Positions 15,556 through 24,297 of a stretch of DNA of 40,973 nucleotides are shown one piece after another (position 1 is the stretch's first letter; each line of letters begins with the position of its first letter). Where the stretch lies: IMG/VR virus record IMGVR_UViG_3300048922_000475, positions 1-40,973 of that record, one strand, 5' to 3'. Source of the stretch: a virus. Both the position numbers and the translations under genes were made by a program. Under the pieces are notes generated by a model. It made no database searches. It was not told the DNA's origin and saw only the letters and a list, made by a program, of their open reading frames with translations.

Positions 15556-15926
15556 TATAATTTCTCCAATTCCATGTAGAGGTGCCTGTATGGCCGAATT
15601 GCTATGATCTTATAATCTGGTTTTGATTCACCGGGAACATAAACACAGATACCATCCCCCTCCCGGATTGCTTCGGTACCGAAAAGATAGCTGATCTTAC
15701 CCTTAGCATCTGTCTGCACCTTGTACTTTCCATCAATCCGGCAGTTACGAATGTAAGAAAGCTTTTGACCATACATTTCAGCCTGGAGTTTTCCCCCTGC
15801 GGGCCAGATTTCAGCAGTCATAGGAGTTCCTGGATCGTACTCTATAAACGAGTTACCTTCATTATCCTTTTTCGGTACTGCTGTCCTGTGATGGTACTGT
15901 TTCAGCCGATTCCTTTTTAATCTCAT
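15555..15926 (-). CDS. Head closure / head-tail adaptor protein
   Basis: The 123-residue protein starts MRLKRNRLKQYHHRT and contains beta-strands of the head-closure (SPP1 gp16/HK97 gp7-like) type (MTAEIWPAGGKLQAEMYG...DGICVYVPGESKPDYKIIAIRPYRHLYMELEKL). GGAGG lies 8 nt before the ATG at 15926, so I reject the longer in-frame start at 15998. The gene overlaps the preceding connector gene by 65 bp. Confidence 0.75.
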   Translation of the reverse strand: MRLKRNRLKQYHHRTAVPKKDNEGNSFIEYDPGTPMTAEIWPAGGKLQAEMYGQKLSYIRNCRIDGKYKVQTDAKGKISYLFGTEAIREGDGICVYVPGESKPDYKIIAIRPYRHLYMELEKL

Positions 15927-16221
15927 AGGCTTTGCCTCCAATCCGTACCAACCGGTAACGGTCAAGTACACCATATATGTGCTTGGGAGCATCTTCAAAA
16001 CTGTAACTTTCCCCGCCTTCGCTTCGGCTGGACTCTCCCTCTGTTCCCATGCGGTTTAGAGCAATCACAGCAAGATCACGAACCGTCTTCTGCAATGCCG
16101 GAGGCAACTCCGTCCGGTTAGTGTAGGAAAGGACAAAGTCCCTAGCATCTTCAAGCAAAAGGGAGAGCAATTCTCCATCACTCTCCCCGGTAAGCTTTTT
16201 CAATTTTTCGACATCTTCCAT
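15862..16221 (-). CDS. Head-tail connector protein (gp6-like)
   Basis: The 119-residue, mainly helical protein (VEKLKKLTGESDGELLSLLLEDARDFVLSYTNR, then LQKTVRDLAVIALNRMG) matches the phage gp6/gp15-like connector group. This group forms the ring below the portal. The C-terminal 25 residues are Ser/Glu-rich and overlap the next gene in another frame. Confidence 0.83.
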   Translation of the reverse strand: MEDVEKLKKLTGESDGELLSLLLEDARDFVLSYTNRTELPPALQKTVRDLAVIALNRMGTEGESSRSEGGESYSFEDAPKHIYGVLDRYRLVRIGGKAYEIKKESAETVPSQDSSTEKG

Positions 16222-16491
16222 TTATTCCACTTCCTTTAAGACAGCAAGAAGATCATCTTTGCCAAGGGAAGAAGTCCCTTCAATGCCCTTTTCCTTTGCA
16301 AGTGCCTTTAACTCGGGTACTGTCATGTCCTCCAGGTTCTTTTCTGGTTCTGGTGAATTTTCAGGTTCTACCTCTTTTTCAGGTTCTACCTCTTTTGCTT
16401 CCACCAGTTCCTTATAATCATCTGCAATAAGCTTTGAAGCCTTCACATCGTCCTTAACAATTCTTTCAACATTACCTTTTATCAGCCTCAT
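16222..16491 (-). CDS. Rho-N/SAP-like small capsid-region protein
   Basis: The 89-residue protein has an N-terminal positively charged part, an acidic Pro/Glu linker (EKEVEPENSPEPEKN) and a C-terminal helix-extended-helix motif (MTVPELKALAKEKGIEGTSSLGKDDLLAVL). That motif is typical of Rho N-terminal/SAP-like nucleic-acid-binding domains. Such proteins are common next to phage capsid genes; their role in head assembly is not established. Confidence 0.75.
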   Translation of the reverse strand: MRLIKGNVERIVKDDVKASKLIADDYKELVEAKEVEPEKEVEPENSPEPEKNLEDMTVPELKALAKEKGIEGTSSLGKDDLLAVLKEVE

Positions 16492-16502
16492 ATGGTGCCT
16501 CC

Positions 16503-17435
16503 TTATTCTTTTGGTTCTTTAATGTTTAAGTAAATGGAGTCTAACTTATTATCAAGCACCCAGATATCATGGAAACGCCTGTAATCCATTTGCCATGCAT
16601 TTAACTTCTGGTTGATAGTCGGATCAAAGATTCTCATAATGTCCTGCTTTGTAATTGCAATAGGAGTTGTTCGGGGCAGCACCATAAAGTTAATGTTTTT
16701 TGCTGTCGAACCCTTTACATAACCACCCTGCTCCTGGCCAGAAGTCTTACCATCATAAATAGTAATGGCAGTATACATTCTGTTGGAAGGTGTGGAAACA
16801 ATTGGAACACCATCTACAGCAGGAACTGCGGTATCAATGCCACCCTTAGAAAATGTAGTATTCATAATCTTTCCGGATAACTCCATCTCTAATTCCATAA
16901 TAAAATCAGGAGTAGCATGGATTACCAGCGGACCATTGTATAATTCACGAATTGCCTTAATACCTTCTTTGACCTTGCGGAGTGCAGATGTTCCTGTTGC
17001 TCCAGGAGTATATCCATATGACACCATTCCCGCTTTGTTGGCCGTGATCGTCTCACTTGCAATCTTCGAAATACGGTATGCATCAATCTCAGGCACCACA
17101 TACATGCGTTGGAACTCTCCCATTACTGCAGCGGCTGTGGTAACAAAATTGTTTTCATTAATATCAACCGGGTCAAGCTGGAACTTACGACCTCTATCCT
17201 GTGTCATTTTACGGGTTTCGTATTCTAAAGTAACTCCACCCTGCTGATACCCATTATCACGGTCATAGTCACCCATGCCCTGTACGGTCATTTTAGGAAT
17301 CTTTACCTCTGCCCCTCCATTGTAAATCACCTGTCCGGCATTGGAATCCATCCAACCGGTAACAGCCTCCTGAATTGCTACTTTATCCAGGGTGTTCTGA
17401 AATAAGGTTGCTGTTGCTAATGCGTTAATTGCCAT
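16503..17435 (-). CDS. Major capsid protein
   Basis: The 310-residue protein (MAINALATATLFQNTLDKVAIQEAVTG...) follows the scaffold gene and precedes the connectors. It has the features of HK97-fold capsid proteins of Firmicute siphophages. VKIPKMTVQGMGDYDRDNGY resembles the E-loop region; FQLDPVDINENN and FMVLPRTTPIAITKQDIMRIFDP are also present. No N-terminal protease-cleaved delta domain is seen; scaffolding is by a separate gene. Confidence 0.85.
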   Translation of the reverse strand: MAINALATATLFQNTLDKVAIQEAVTGWMDSNAGQVIYNGGAEVKIPKMTVQGMGDYDRDNGYQQGGVTLEYETRKMTQDRGRKFQLDPVDINENNFVTTAAAVMGEFQRMYVVPEIDAYRISKIASETITANKAGMVSYGYTPGATGTSALRKVKEGIKAIRELYNGPLVIHATPDFIMELEMELSGKIMNTTFSKGGIDTAVPAVDGVPIVSTPSNRMYTAITIYDGKTSGQEQGGYVKGSTAKNINFMVLPRTTPIAITKQDIMRIFDPTINQKLNAWQMDYRRFHDIWVLDNKLDSIYLNIKEPKE

Positions 17436-17454
17436 AATGTTTTATCTTCCTTTC

Positions 17455-18102
17455 TTATACAGTTCCCATCATCAGGGCTTCGACTTGCTTTGCAAGGTCT
17501 GTTTCTTCCTGCGATGTTGCTTTTTTCGGTGGCTTACCACCTTTTAGTTTCTCTTCTACCGCAGACTGTACCGCCTCCTGAAAGGCTTTTTCTACGGCTG
17601 CTATGGATTTGTTGCAGGAATCTGCATCCGTGTAATTTAATACATCTGCAAGCCCTACAGGAAGTTTCTTTTCTGTCAGGGTGTTTTTTGCCTCTGCCAT
17701 AAGCTCACGGCGCGTAATACCTGCTTCACGGTCCTGAAGTTCTCTTTCCTGCTTCTGGCGTAAATATACTTCCTTTTCTTCCTTGTTCATCTTGGAAAGC
17801 TTTTCTGCCTCGGAAAGTTTATCATCCATCAAGGCAGACCATTTGTCTTTAGCGGTTCCCAGGGCTTTCTGTACCCTGCGATCAAATTCCGCTTGATAAC
17901 TTCCGTCTTTTAGGATTTCATCAAAGGTCTTTGTTTTGGGAGGATCCTGGTCTTTCCCTGCTCCATCACCACCAGTTCCACCTTCTCCATTTTCTTCTAT
18001 TCCAGGCTTACCTGATCCACCACCTTCACCATCTCCTGTGCCGGTGCCGTCTTCATGACCAAAAAAATGTAAATTCATAGGTAATAAATTCTTCTTTTTC
18101 AT
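17455..18102 (-). CDS. Capsid scaffolding protein (DUF4355/GP20 type)
   Basis: The 215-residue protein starts KKKNLLPMNLHFFGHEDG, has a Gly-rich acidic linker (about 15-55) and then a long helical coiled coil (FDRRVQKALGTAKDKWSALM...LSKMNKEEKEVYLRQKQERE). It ends with a short amphipathic segment likely to bind capsid. This is the architecture of phage minor structural GP20/DUF4355 scaffolds. The ATG at 18102 has AGAAAGGAT upstream; the in-frame ATG at 18156 would start inside the preceding terminator tail. Confidence 0.85.
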   Translation of the reverse strand: MKKKNLLPMNLHFFGHEDGTGTGDGEGGGSGKPGIEENGEGGTGGDGAGKDQDPPKTKTFDEILKDGSYQAEFDRRVQKALGTAKDKWSALMDDKLSEAEKLSKMNKEEKEVYLRQKQERELQDREAGITRRELMAEAKNTLTEKKLPVGLADVLNYTDADSCNKSIAAVEKAFQEAVQSAVEEKLKGGKPPKKATSQEETDLAKQVEALMMGTV

Positions 18103-18154
18103 TCTTCTATCCTTTCTGCACCGTTCCGTTCTCTGCCCGGATCGTTGCTTAAAC

Positions 18155-18184
18155 ATAAAAATAACACCCAGGATTACCTGCGTG
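18155..18184 (-). terminator. Terminator-like hairpin before the scaffold gene
   Basis: On the minus strand CACGCAGG-TAAT-CCTGGGTG (18165-18184, one G-G mismatch) is followed by TTATTTTTAT. It lies inside the head operon, so it is probably a partial terminator or processing signal that sets scaffold and capsid levels. Confidence 0.6.
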
Positions 18185-18254
18185 CTTATTAGCTGTATCT
18201 TTCAGTAGGAGACTTCACCCCGCCGTCCCGAAGGGAGATTATTGGACCACCTCC

Positions 18255-18383
18255 TCAATTCATATACCTGCCTTCTTTTTGGTTCTTTCTGTCCATAAAT
18301 GACAGTTCCATCTTCTTGATTACCACTTTAGTAATGTTATAAAGAATAGCTATAATAAGAGCTGTTACACAAAGTTGAGTCAT
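18255..18383 (-). CDS. Small membrane protein between head morphogenesis and scaffold genes
   Basis: This 42-residue gene begins MTQLCVTALIIAILYNITKV, one membrane span, followed by a basic soluble tail (KKMELSFMDRKNQKEGRYMN). AAGGAGACTTCCG precedes the ATG, and GAGGAGGTGG follows the stop without a usable start. No family is recognised. The clear ribosome-binding site and position within the operon support expression. Confidence 0.6.
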   Translation of the reverse strand: MTQLCVTALIIAILYNITKVVIKKMELSFMDRKNQKEGRYMN

Positions 18384-18414
18384 CGGAAGTCTCCTTTCTG
18401 TTGCACCAGTGCAA

Positions 18415-19452
18415 CTATGCTACAATGGACTGTGCTTTATACCATTGCTTGTATGTTATGTTTGCAGGGAAAGTCCTTACCTTTCCAGTAATAGGATCCC
18501 TGGCTCTTCGTTTCATTTCTGCCAGTTCTATTTCTCCTATATCACAAGTCGTTGTTGATCGGCACCACGGATGCATAGGAGGGCAGTTCACTCCTGTCTG
18601 CCGCTCTGATACCTTAAAACGTTTATTATCCCGTTTCCGGCAAATTGAAGAAGTTTTTAAATCCAATGTCGCTAAAAACCGGTAATACTCAATCCCGCAT
18701 TCCTCATAAGATACCATTTCCATCTGATTGGCAAGGTTGCAGCTTTCAGTTCTTACAAGCCTTCTGGCCTGACTGGATCCCACCGCAAACTTTTCAGCTA
18801 TTATTTCAGCCACTTCCCGGTCCGTGCGTCCAGTAATAAGGTTCATAAGTAATTCCGCTTTTATATCCCTGGACAATTCTTTCGTATTCTTCCAAATTAT
18901 TGCGGAGTAATTGGATCCAGACCATTTACTATTAACAACTCGGTCAATGGCTTTCTTTGATACGTGATTAAAACTAAATCCTATACCTGTTTGTGACTGT
19001 ATATCAAATACTGATCGGTAATAAGCTTCCCTTGCAAGATCCACATAATGGCCTGTAGTCCTTACCTTTTCCTGTCGGTATATTTCCTGCATCGTAACAT
19101 CTAACTGATTTTGCAGTTGTTGGAGCCGCTCCATCCTGGCTCGATATGCTGGGCTTTCCAGTTGGGCCAGAAGGTCCGCTTTTGTTTTGCTGTCCAGTTT
19201 AGTACTTAAGGCTGCCTTTAGTTCACTAATAGATGTGGGGTCTTTCATTGTATTTAAAAGCTCTCTGGCCTCTTCTTTGGATAATTTATGTTTTCCCTGG
19301 TAACGTTCAAAAATATCTTCAAGTTCCATGCTGATATACCGGGAACTTCTTATGTACAATTTAGATATCTCATCGGCCACTTGTTCAGCCTTGGCCATAT
19401 ACTGGAACATTTGCTGTGCTTTTCGTTTCTCCCAGTAGGATAGATTACTCAT
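18415..19452 (-). CDS. Phage head morphogenesis protein (SPP1 gp7 / Mu F-like)
   Basis: The 345-residue minor head protein is helical over residues 1-240. It carries the conserved C-terminal Mu F-like domain. There YRFLATLDLKTSSICRKRDNK leads to a Cys/His cluster (C..R, VNCPPMHPWCRSTT) that probably binds zinc. It overlaps the portal gene by 8 bp and, as in SPP1, should sit at the portal and aid DNA ejection. The start is ATG at 19452. Confidence 0.9.
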   Translation of the reverse strand: MSNLSYWEKRKAQQMFQYMAKAEQVADEISKLYIRSSRYISMELEDIFERYQGKHKLSKEEARELLNTMKDPTSISELKAALSTKLDSKTKADLLAQLESPAYRARMERLQQLQNQLDVTMQEIYRQEKVRTTGHYVDLAREAYYRSVFDIQSQTGIGFSFNHVSKKAIDRVVNSKWSGSNYSAIIWKNTKELSRDIKAELLMNLITGRTDREVAEIIAEKFAVGSSQARRLVRTESCNLANQMEMVSYEECGIEYYRFLATLDLKTSSICRKRDNKRFKVSERQTGVNCPPMHPWCRSTTTCDIGEIELAEMKRRARDPITGKVRTFPANITYKQWYKAQSIVA

Positions 19453-20854
19453 TTACGTTATCGGCCTTTTTCTCTCCTGCCGCTTCTTCTTCCTCATCTT
19501 CCGGGGGCGTGTTGCTGCCTAGGCCAAAGATTTCCTTTTGCTGTTTTACCGCCTCATCCGTTTCTTTATCCACAGCTTTTAATTCTTCGTCTACATTTTC
19601 AACAAATGGGACCTGAGAAAGAAGAGTTTTCTTACTCACCTTCCCCCATAGATTTGCAACAATCTGGCTGATCTCCAGGAGGTTCTTAGGCATTGCTCTT
19701 GAAAATGTAGGTGTAATGCCCTTTGTTTCCACATTTACTGCTTTACTTTTCTGTATCCACCCTGCAAACAACCGGATCCGCTTACGCAGTCCCTTTTTAT
19801 AATACCGGGTTTTAATCTTAGTGATGTTCTCCATGCCTAAAAGTTTAAATTCCATGGCTACACCGGATACATTACCACCGAAGCTTTCATCTGTCATACA
19901 CGGGATATGGGAAAACTTATGGATATCCTGCTCAATGGCTTTCTTAAGGATCTCCACTCCGTTTTCGTCAAAGGTACGGGTAAGATATTCTGCCTTTGTT
20001 CCTTCCGGAAGTTCAAGCAGTTTATCTTCCTTTACCCTTTCTTTGGCAGTCTTACCGTCCTCATCTCTAGCCTCTGCATCTCCCAGCATGGCCCCGTAAA
20101 TGGCAAGGATCGCATCAATAAACTGTTCCTTGTCTGTAATACGGTCCGACATCAGGGCATTATAGGCATCAATAAGTGGGATCTGTAACTCAAAGTCACC
20201 GATCGCCAGCTTATTATTCAAATACTCAACAATGGGGATTTCCTCAAAGTAATGGGGAACTGGTTCTTCCATTAAGCCCTGCGGTCCTGTAATATCATCA
20301 ATGTTCAGGACGTATTTGTAATGCTCTGTCAGAACGGTGGCAACAAATATGGTTCTTTTTTTGTCGGAATCGTCCTTCCTGGCATAGTAGTAAACTGCGA
20401 ACAGCTCCTTTTGCTCAATCGTATCATCATAAACCATGAAGGTGTTTTCTGGTGACAGGCTCTTTATGGTAAGATCCGTCTCTCCCTCTTCTGGGTAGAT
20501 ATATTCATAAGTCCGACCATACACAGAAAGATCCAGGCCATTGTCTCCATCCGCCTCGTCTGCTCCTGCCTGTTCAAAGGCATCCGTTAATTCTGTAATG
20601 TTCTCTTTGCTTTTGTAAGACACTGGATTTCCGATAAAATAAGAGCTGGCTGTATCCGCGATATCCTTCGCATGATTACATACCAGCTTTGTTTTACGAC
20701 TTTCTGTTAGGATCTTATGCTGACCTTCATAGTATTTCATGAGCTTGCTAAGTCTTGTTGCTTCCCTGCGATGCTTTACAATCATGGTGCGGATTGCCTG
20801 TTTATCTGGGTTCAATTCGTCCCAGGAGTCCCTTGGCATCGTGTATATGTACAT
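19445..20854 (-). CDS. Portal protein (SPP1 gp6-like)
   Basis: The 469-residue protein forms the ring through which DNA is packaged. It has the SPP1 gp6 family features: LNPDKQAIRTMIVKHRREATRLSKLMKYYEGQH at the start, HAKDIADTASSYFIGNPVSYKS, and a long helical wing. An acidic C-terminus (PPEDEEEEAAGEKK) ends it. I prefer the ATG at 20854, which follows GAAGGTGAT; an ATG at 20893 adds 13 residues and would overlap the promoter of the divergent DUF2513 gene. Confidence 0.9.
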   Translation of the reverse strand: MYIYTMPRDSWDELNPDKQAIRTMIVKHRREATRLSKLMKYYEGQHKILTESRKTKLVCNHAKDIADTASSYFIGNPVSYKSKENITELTDAFEQAGADEADGDNGLDLSVYGRTYEYIYPEEGETDLTIKSLSPENTFMVYDDTIEQKELFAVYYYARKDDSDKKRTIFVATVLTEHYKYVLNIDDITGPQGLMEEPVPHYFEEIPIVEYLNNKLAIGDFELQIPLIDAYNALMSDRITDKEQFIDAILAIYGAMLGDAEARDEDGKTAKERVKEDKLLELPEGTKAEYLTRTFDENGVEILKKAIEQDIHKFSHIPCMTDESFGGNVSGVAMEFKLLGMENITKIKTRYYKKGLRKRIRLFAGWIQKSKAVNVETKGITPTFSRAMPKNLLEISQIVANLWGKVSKKTLLSQVPFVENVDEELKAVDKETDEAVKQQKEIFGLGSNTPPEDEEEEAAGEKKADNVNE

Positions 20855-20880
20855 GGTTATCACCTTCTTTCTGTTATTGG

Positions 20881-20909
20881 TTGAATTTTCCATATATTAA
20901 TCCTATACT
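20881..20909 (+). promoter_or_regulatory. Sigma-A-type promoter of the DUF2513 gene
   Basis: TTGAAT (20881-20886), a 17-bp spacer and TATACT (20904-20909) lie 45 bp before the rightward gene. This promoter points against the late operon. Confidence 0.75.
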
Positions 20910-20953
20910 TTACATACAAGCCACTGCATGGCTGAGTAAAAGGAAAGGAAAAT

Positions 20954-21349
20954 ATGACTATGAAATTGAATCCCGACTGTATTCGCGATATTCTTCTTAT
21001 GGTTGAAAAGCATAGTGACTATTTACATGCCACCGAGTTTAAGTATAATCATGATGATTTCAAGTCCCTAAACATATATACCGTCGAAGAGATCGCCTAT
21101 CATGTCCAGCAATGTGAAATGTCTGAATTAATTTATAATGTCTCCTTCTATGACTGTGGGGAAGGCATAGATATTCGTGATTTAACACCTAAAGGACATG
21201 CATTTTTAGCCAACATAAGCCAAGACAATAACTGGAATAAAACTAAAGAAATCGCATCAAAGGCTGGCTCTTTTGGTCTTGATATTCTAAGAACCATATC
21301 TGAAGGTGTCGCAACAGCTTATGTTAAACAGCAATTAAATCTTCTTTAA
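20954..21349 (+). CDS. DUF2513 family protein, antisense cargo gene
   Basis: The 131-residue protein starts MKLNPDCIRDILLMVEKH and contains IRDLTPKGHAFLANISQDNNWNKTK followed by an amphipathic helix (EIASKAGSFGLDILRTISEGV). This is the DUF2513 pattern of a winged-helix-like N-terminus plus helical tail. Members occur in phages and mobile elements and have no established function. It lies between portal and large terminase but on the opposite strand, with its own promoter. Late leftward transcription would be antisense to it, so expression in the lysogen is likely. AAAGGAAAAT precedes the ATG at 20954; the family start would be the ATG at 20960. Its 3' end overlaps the convergent small membrane gene by 15 bp. 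Confidence 0.85.
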   Translation: MTMKLNPDCIRDILLMVEKHSDYLHATEFKYNHDDFKSLNIYTVEEIAYHVQQCEMSELIYNVSFYDCGEGIDIRDLTPKGHAFLANISQDNNWNKTKEIASKAGSFGLDILRTISEGVATAYVKQQLNLL

Positions 21350-21523
21350 ATCTTTCAAAATGTTTGATGCCACCCATTTGGTTATTTCTCTTCGTTGTTG
21401 ATCAGATGGCTGTGGCATTTTGTTTATTTGCATCCATTTTATAGTTACCAATAACCCAATCCAATTTCCTAAATACTTTATAGAAACTATAAGTAATAAT
21501 CCTAAAAGTATTAAGACCCACAT
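21335..21523 (-). CDS. Small single-span membrane protein
   Basis: The 62-residue product has an N-terminal membrane segment (MWVLILLGLLLIVSIKYLGN, extending to about residue 29) and a basic soluble tail (QQRREITKWVASNILKDLKKI). GGGGGTGAGAGGA precedes the ATG at 21523, directly after the terminase stop. It overlaps the 3' end of the DUF2513 gene tail to tail. Neither gene belongs to the packaging or portal module, so they may form one inserted cassette. Function is unknown; a membrane-based superinfection-exclusion role is only a possibility. Confidence 0.7.
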   Translation of the reverse strand: MWVLILLGLLLIVSIKYLGNWIGLLVTIKWMQINKMPQPSDQQRREITKWVASNILKDLKKI

Positions 21524-21536
21524 TCCTCTCACCCCC

Positions 21537-22973
21537 TTAATTAAATCCAAAAGCAGATTTGCTCCGGATCTTGATTGTCTTATTATTAAGTATCGTATAG
21601 CAGAAGTATCTGACTGCATCCATGGCATGGTCATGCTGCTTAATTGGCTTATCTTCTCCCCGATCTCCGGCCTTTGCGTCCCAGATATAGGAAGCAAATT
21701 CTTTAATCGTGTTGATGCAGGAATGGCTGAATGCTATTTTTCCTGTATTTAGAAGAGTAGAAACCAACCGGATCCCGTCCTCCACGGCATTATCCGCTTT
21801 CATGGTTTTGTATCCACGGTTGTTCAGTTCTGTAATAAAGGAAGCTGCTGACGGATCCACGATGATGGCTTTAACCGGTGTTCCTTCCAACCAGTTCTCC
21901 AGATCATCTGCATATTGGGAATCCGATTTCTGCTTTTTATTATCCCGGCCAGAGTAATAATACTCCCTGGTGCAATACCATTTCTTATCAATCCCTTTAT
22001 TCCAAAGAAGGAAAACCATTGCATTCTGTGTACCGTAGTCAATGCTTACATAGCGGGCACCGTCAATCAGATTACGGGCAAATTCCACTACTTTCTTTAC
22101 ATGGCGATCCACGTCGAACATATCATAAATAACGCCTTCCGCTGCTGCCCACAGGCCCTGTATGTAACGCTTGTAGAAGATACCACTGTAGTTATTCCGG
22201 TATCTGGCTTTGATCTCTTCTGAAAGACTTAGGTTGTCGTCCATTGTGAAGTGGACATATAACAGTTCTTTTAAACCATCTGGCTTGTTCTCAGCTTTTG
22301 CCTTCTGGCGTATTTCTTCTGTCCTTTTCTTTCCAAGGAATCCAGTAGCCTTATCAATCCATTCCTGTTTAAACCAGTGATATGGTCCGTCCGGATTGCA
22401 ATTGAACCAATACTTTGAACCGGTTACGGAGCATCTACCTGTGGCCTGATCGACAAAAGATTCTGGCATAAGCGCCACTTCATCGAAAAATACACCCGCT
22501 AGCGTGACACCCTGTACTAAGTCCTGACTGCTTTCATCTTTACCACCAAAGATATAAAAATGATTGGTCACACCATTCTTTGATATCTCCAATACGCTAT
22601 CAGATCGTCGATCTTTTAATTTGTATCCTCGGCTTCTAAGCATTAATTTCAGCCAGAATACAACATTACGCCGGAAGGAGCCGATTGTCTTGCCACACAT
22701 TCCAAATTCTTGTCCCTGGAATCTGCTCATTGCCCACATAATGAAGGACAGAGACATAGAAACCGTTTTTCCCGATCGGATAGCCCCATCTGCTATAATG
22801 CCATCTTTATCTTTAACCGGGGAATCATCACACCACCATGTTAAAACCTGCTTTTGTTTTAGGGAAAAAGGTTGAAATTCAAATATCTGTAGCTTAGAAG
22901 CAATGCTGCGTCCCTGCTTTATTTTGGTGATTCTTTCTTGTAAGGATCGGATCCGGCCTTTAATATCAATCAT
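21537..22973 (-). CDS. Terminase large subunit
   Basis: The 478-residue packaging motor has an N-terminal ATPase with Walker [11 protein letters not shown] (about 61-70) and Walker B VFFDE (about 161-165). A C-terminal RNase H-like nuclease follows, whose acidic residues lie in [21 protein letters not shown] and [10 protein letters not shown]. It is of the Terminase_6/PBSX-like type. The ATG at 22973 follows GGGAGGAAG and overlaps the small-subunit stop by 8 bp; the longer in-frame start at 22991 has no such site. Confidence 0.93.
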   Translation of the reverse strand: MIDIKGRIRSLQERITKIKQGRSIASKLQIFEFQPFSLKQKQVLTWWCDDSPVKDKDGIIADGAIRSGKTVSMSLSFIMWAMSRFQGQEFGMCGKTIGSFRRNVVFWLKLMLRSRGYKLKDRRSDSVLEISKNGVTNHFYIFGGKDESSQDLVQGVTLAGVFFDEVALMPESFVDQATGRCSVTGSKYWFNCNPDGPYHWFKQEWIDKATGFLGKKRTEEIRQKAKAENKPDGLKELLYVHFTMDDNLSLSEEIKARYRNNYSGIFYKRYIQGLWAAAEGVIYDMFDVDRHVKKVVEFARNLIDGARYVSIDYGTQNAMVFLLWNKGIDKKWYCTREYYYSGRDNKKQKSDSQYADDLENWLEGTPVKAIIVDPSAASFITELNNRGYKTMKADNAVEDGIRLVSTLLNTGKIAFSHSCINTIKEFASYIWDAKAGDRGEDKPIKQHDHAMDAVRYFCYTILNNKTIKIRSKSAFGFN

Positions 22974-23730
22974 CCGCTTCCTCCCATACATCAGAAGCTA
23001 TACCATTCATAGCTTTGATGAAACCATCGTCCTCAGTCTCTTGCTCTGGATTATCCTGCTTCATGATCTCTAGTTCCAGCCTCATTACTTCAAGCTCCAG
23101 ACGTGCATCATCATATCCATACCGGTGCAGGGAATCAATGGCTTTCTGCTTCCTGGCCTGAACACGGGTAAGCGCATCTTCCACGGATTGGATCTGCCCC
23201 AGGATTCCGGTATATTCTGTGGAGTCTTCCTCAGTGCTGGATTTAAACTTGACTGCGGTCATACCCATAGTGTTCTCACTTTTCTGTGTTTCAGCCGCTT
23301 GTTTTATATCCTCAATCCGTTTCAGCATTCGCCGTTCACGGACCGTAAGGAGCTGGATCTCCTGTAGAAGAAGCTGCTCCTTATCAAGCTGGATCAAACT
23401 GATTAGTTGCTTTTCGTCTTCTTCCAGGGCATCAAAAAAGAGAGTCTCAAACTCTCCTGTCTTAACCGCATTCTTATTCTCTTTCGGGGCAGCACCGCCT
23501 TTGTTCCCAACGGCATTTTTGTTTCCGGGCTTACCACCTTTTTGTGTGCATGCTTTTTCTGATTTTGTGTGCACACCTTTTTTCTTATCCTTTGACCACT
23601 GATATCTGGTCTTCCATGACTTCACTGTGTTAATAGTGACACCATACTTTTCAGCAATATCTTTATATTTCACACCTGTTTGATAATCAAGCAGGGCTAA
23701 TTCATAATTTGGTGCTCTGATTTCATCCAC
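22966..23730 (-). CDS. Terminase small subunit
   Basis: The 254-residue protein recognises the packaging site. It has an N-terminal helix-turn-helix ([40 protein letters not shown]). A Gly/Asn/Lys-rich linker ([18 protein letters not shown]) typical of phBC6A51-like small terminases follows, then a long helical oligomerisation part. The start is GTG at 23730, preceded by AGGTGGTGAT. Confidence 0.88.
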   Translation of the reverse strand: MDEIRAPNYELALLDYQTGVKYKDIAEKYGVTINTVKSWKTRYQWSKDKKKGVHTKSEKACTQKGGKPGNKNAVGNKGGAAPKENKNAVKTGEFETLFFDALEEDEKQLISLIQLDKEQLLLQEIQLLTVRERRMLKRIEDIKQAAETQKSENTMGMTAVKFKSSTEEDSTEYTGILGQIQSVEDALTRVQARKQKAIDSLHRYGYDDARLELEVMRLELEIMKQDNPEQETEDDGFIKAMNGIASDVWEEADD

Positions 23731-23765
23731 CGATCACCACCTCTCAATCGTGTTTGTTTTTGTAT

Positions 23766-23793
23766 TAAAAAAGAGACGGGGTTGACCGCCTCT
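23766..23793 (-). terminator. Leftward terminator between the YjcQ-like gene and the terminase operon
   Basis: On the minus strand GAGGCGG (to 23793) pairs with CCGTCTC (from 23773), followed by TTTTTT. It separates the upstream cargo gene from terS, so the packaging genes probably have their own late promoter or need antitermination. Confidence 0.7.
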
Positions 23794-23820
23794 GTATCAA
23801 GTCTATTATTCTTGTACTAC

Positions 23821-24216
23821 TTACTTATTTGCTTGACTTTGTATAATTTCTGAAACAACCTTTACAGCAAAATCTTTTGCCTCATTCCAGCCCCACGCTG
23901 CCGCTTTTTGGCTTATATCCTTCATTTTTTCAAGGCCAGACTTTTCCGGTTGGATATTTAGTTTGTTTTCCACATAATTCAAACCATATGGTGTCATCAT
24001 AGTATGTCCTATATGTGCCATAAGCGTCTCTCCGCCTCCGCGAACAAATTTTATACCCCTTATCAACGACTCATTTTCCAGTTTTTCTAACGAAGTCAAA
24101 AATACTTTCCTTCCCAGTCCCACTGACTCAGCAGTTATTTGCTCCATATCTGGAATATCTTTTTGATACTCCATATATATTGCAACCAATACTTTTTGTT
24201 TAGAATCAAAATCCAT
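23821..24216 (-). CDS. YjcQ-family-like protein, cargo gene
   Basis: The 131-residue protein has a winged-helix-like N-terminal domain (QKVLVAIYMEYQ, SLEKLENESLIRGIKFVRGG, MMTPYGLNYVENKL), as in YjcQ proteins. An amphipathic helical tail follows (MKDISQKAAAWGWNEAKDFAV). The tail is laid out like that of the DUF2513 protein at 20954-21349, though the sequences differ. It is enclosed by terminators at both ends (23766-23793 and 24267-24297). A TATGAT box lies near 24237-24242 with no good -35. GGGGGATTTAACG precedes the ATG. Function is unknown. Confidence 0.75.
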   Translation of the reverse strand: MDFDSKQKVLVAIYMEYQKDIPDMEQITAESVGLGRKVFLTSLEKLENESLIRGIKFVRGGGETLMAHIGHTMMTPYGLNYVENKLNIQPEKSGLEKMKDISQKAAAWGWNEAKDFAVKVVSEIIQSQANK

Positions 24217-24266
24217 CGTTAAATCCCCCTTTTTTCTTCATCATACACCAAATTTCACCAAAAGAA

Positions 24267-24297
24267 AACACCCATCGACCAAAAATCGACAGGCGTT
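24267..24297 (-). terminator. Terminator hairpin H1 of a repeated family
   Basis: AACACCCATCGA (24267-24278) pairs with TCGACAGGCGTT (24286-24297), with some G-T pairs. Leftwards it ends in TTTTCTTTT. It is closely related to the hairpins at 24445-24479 and 25193-25227. Confidence 0.7.

Noticed and set aside
16765-17247. Rightward frame opposite the capsid gene
   Set aside because: Antisense shadow without start signals or family features.
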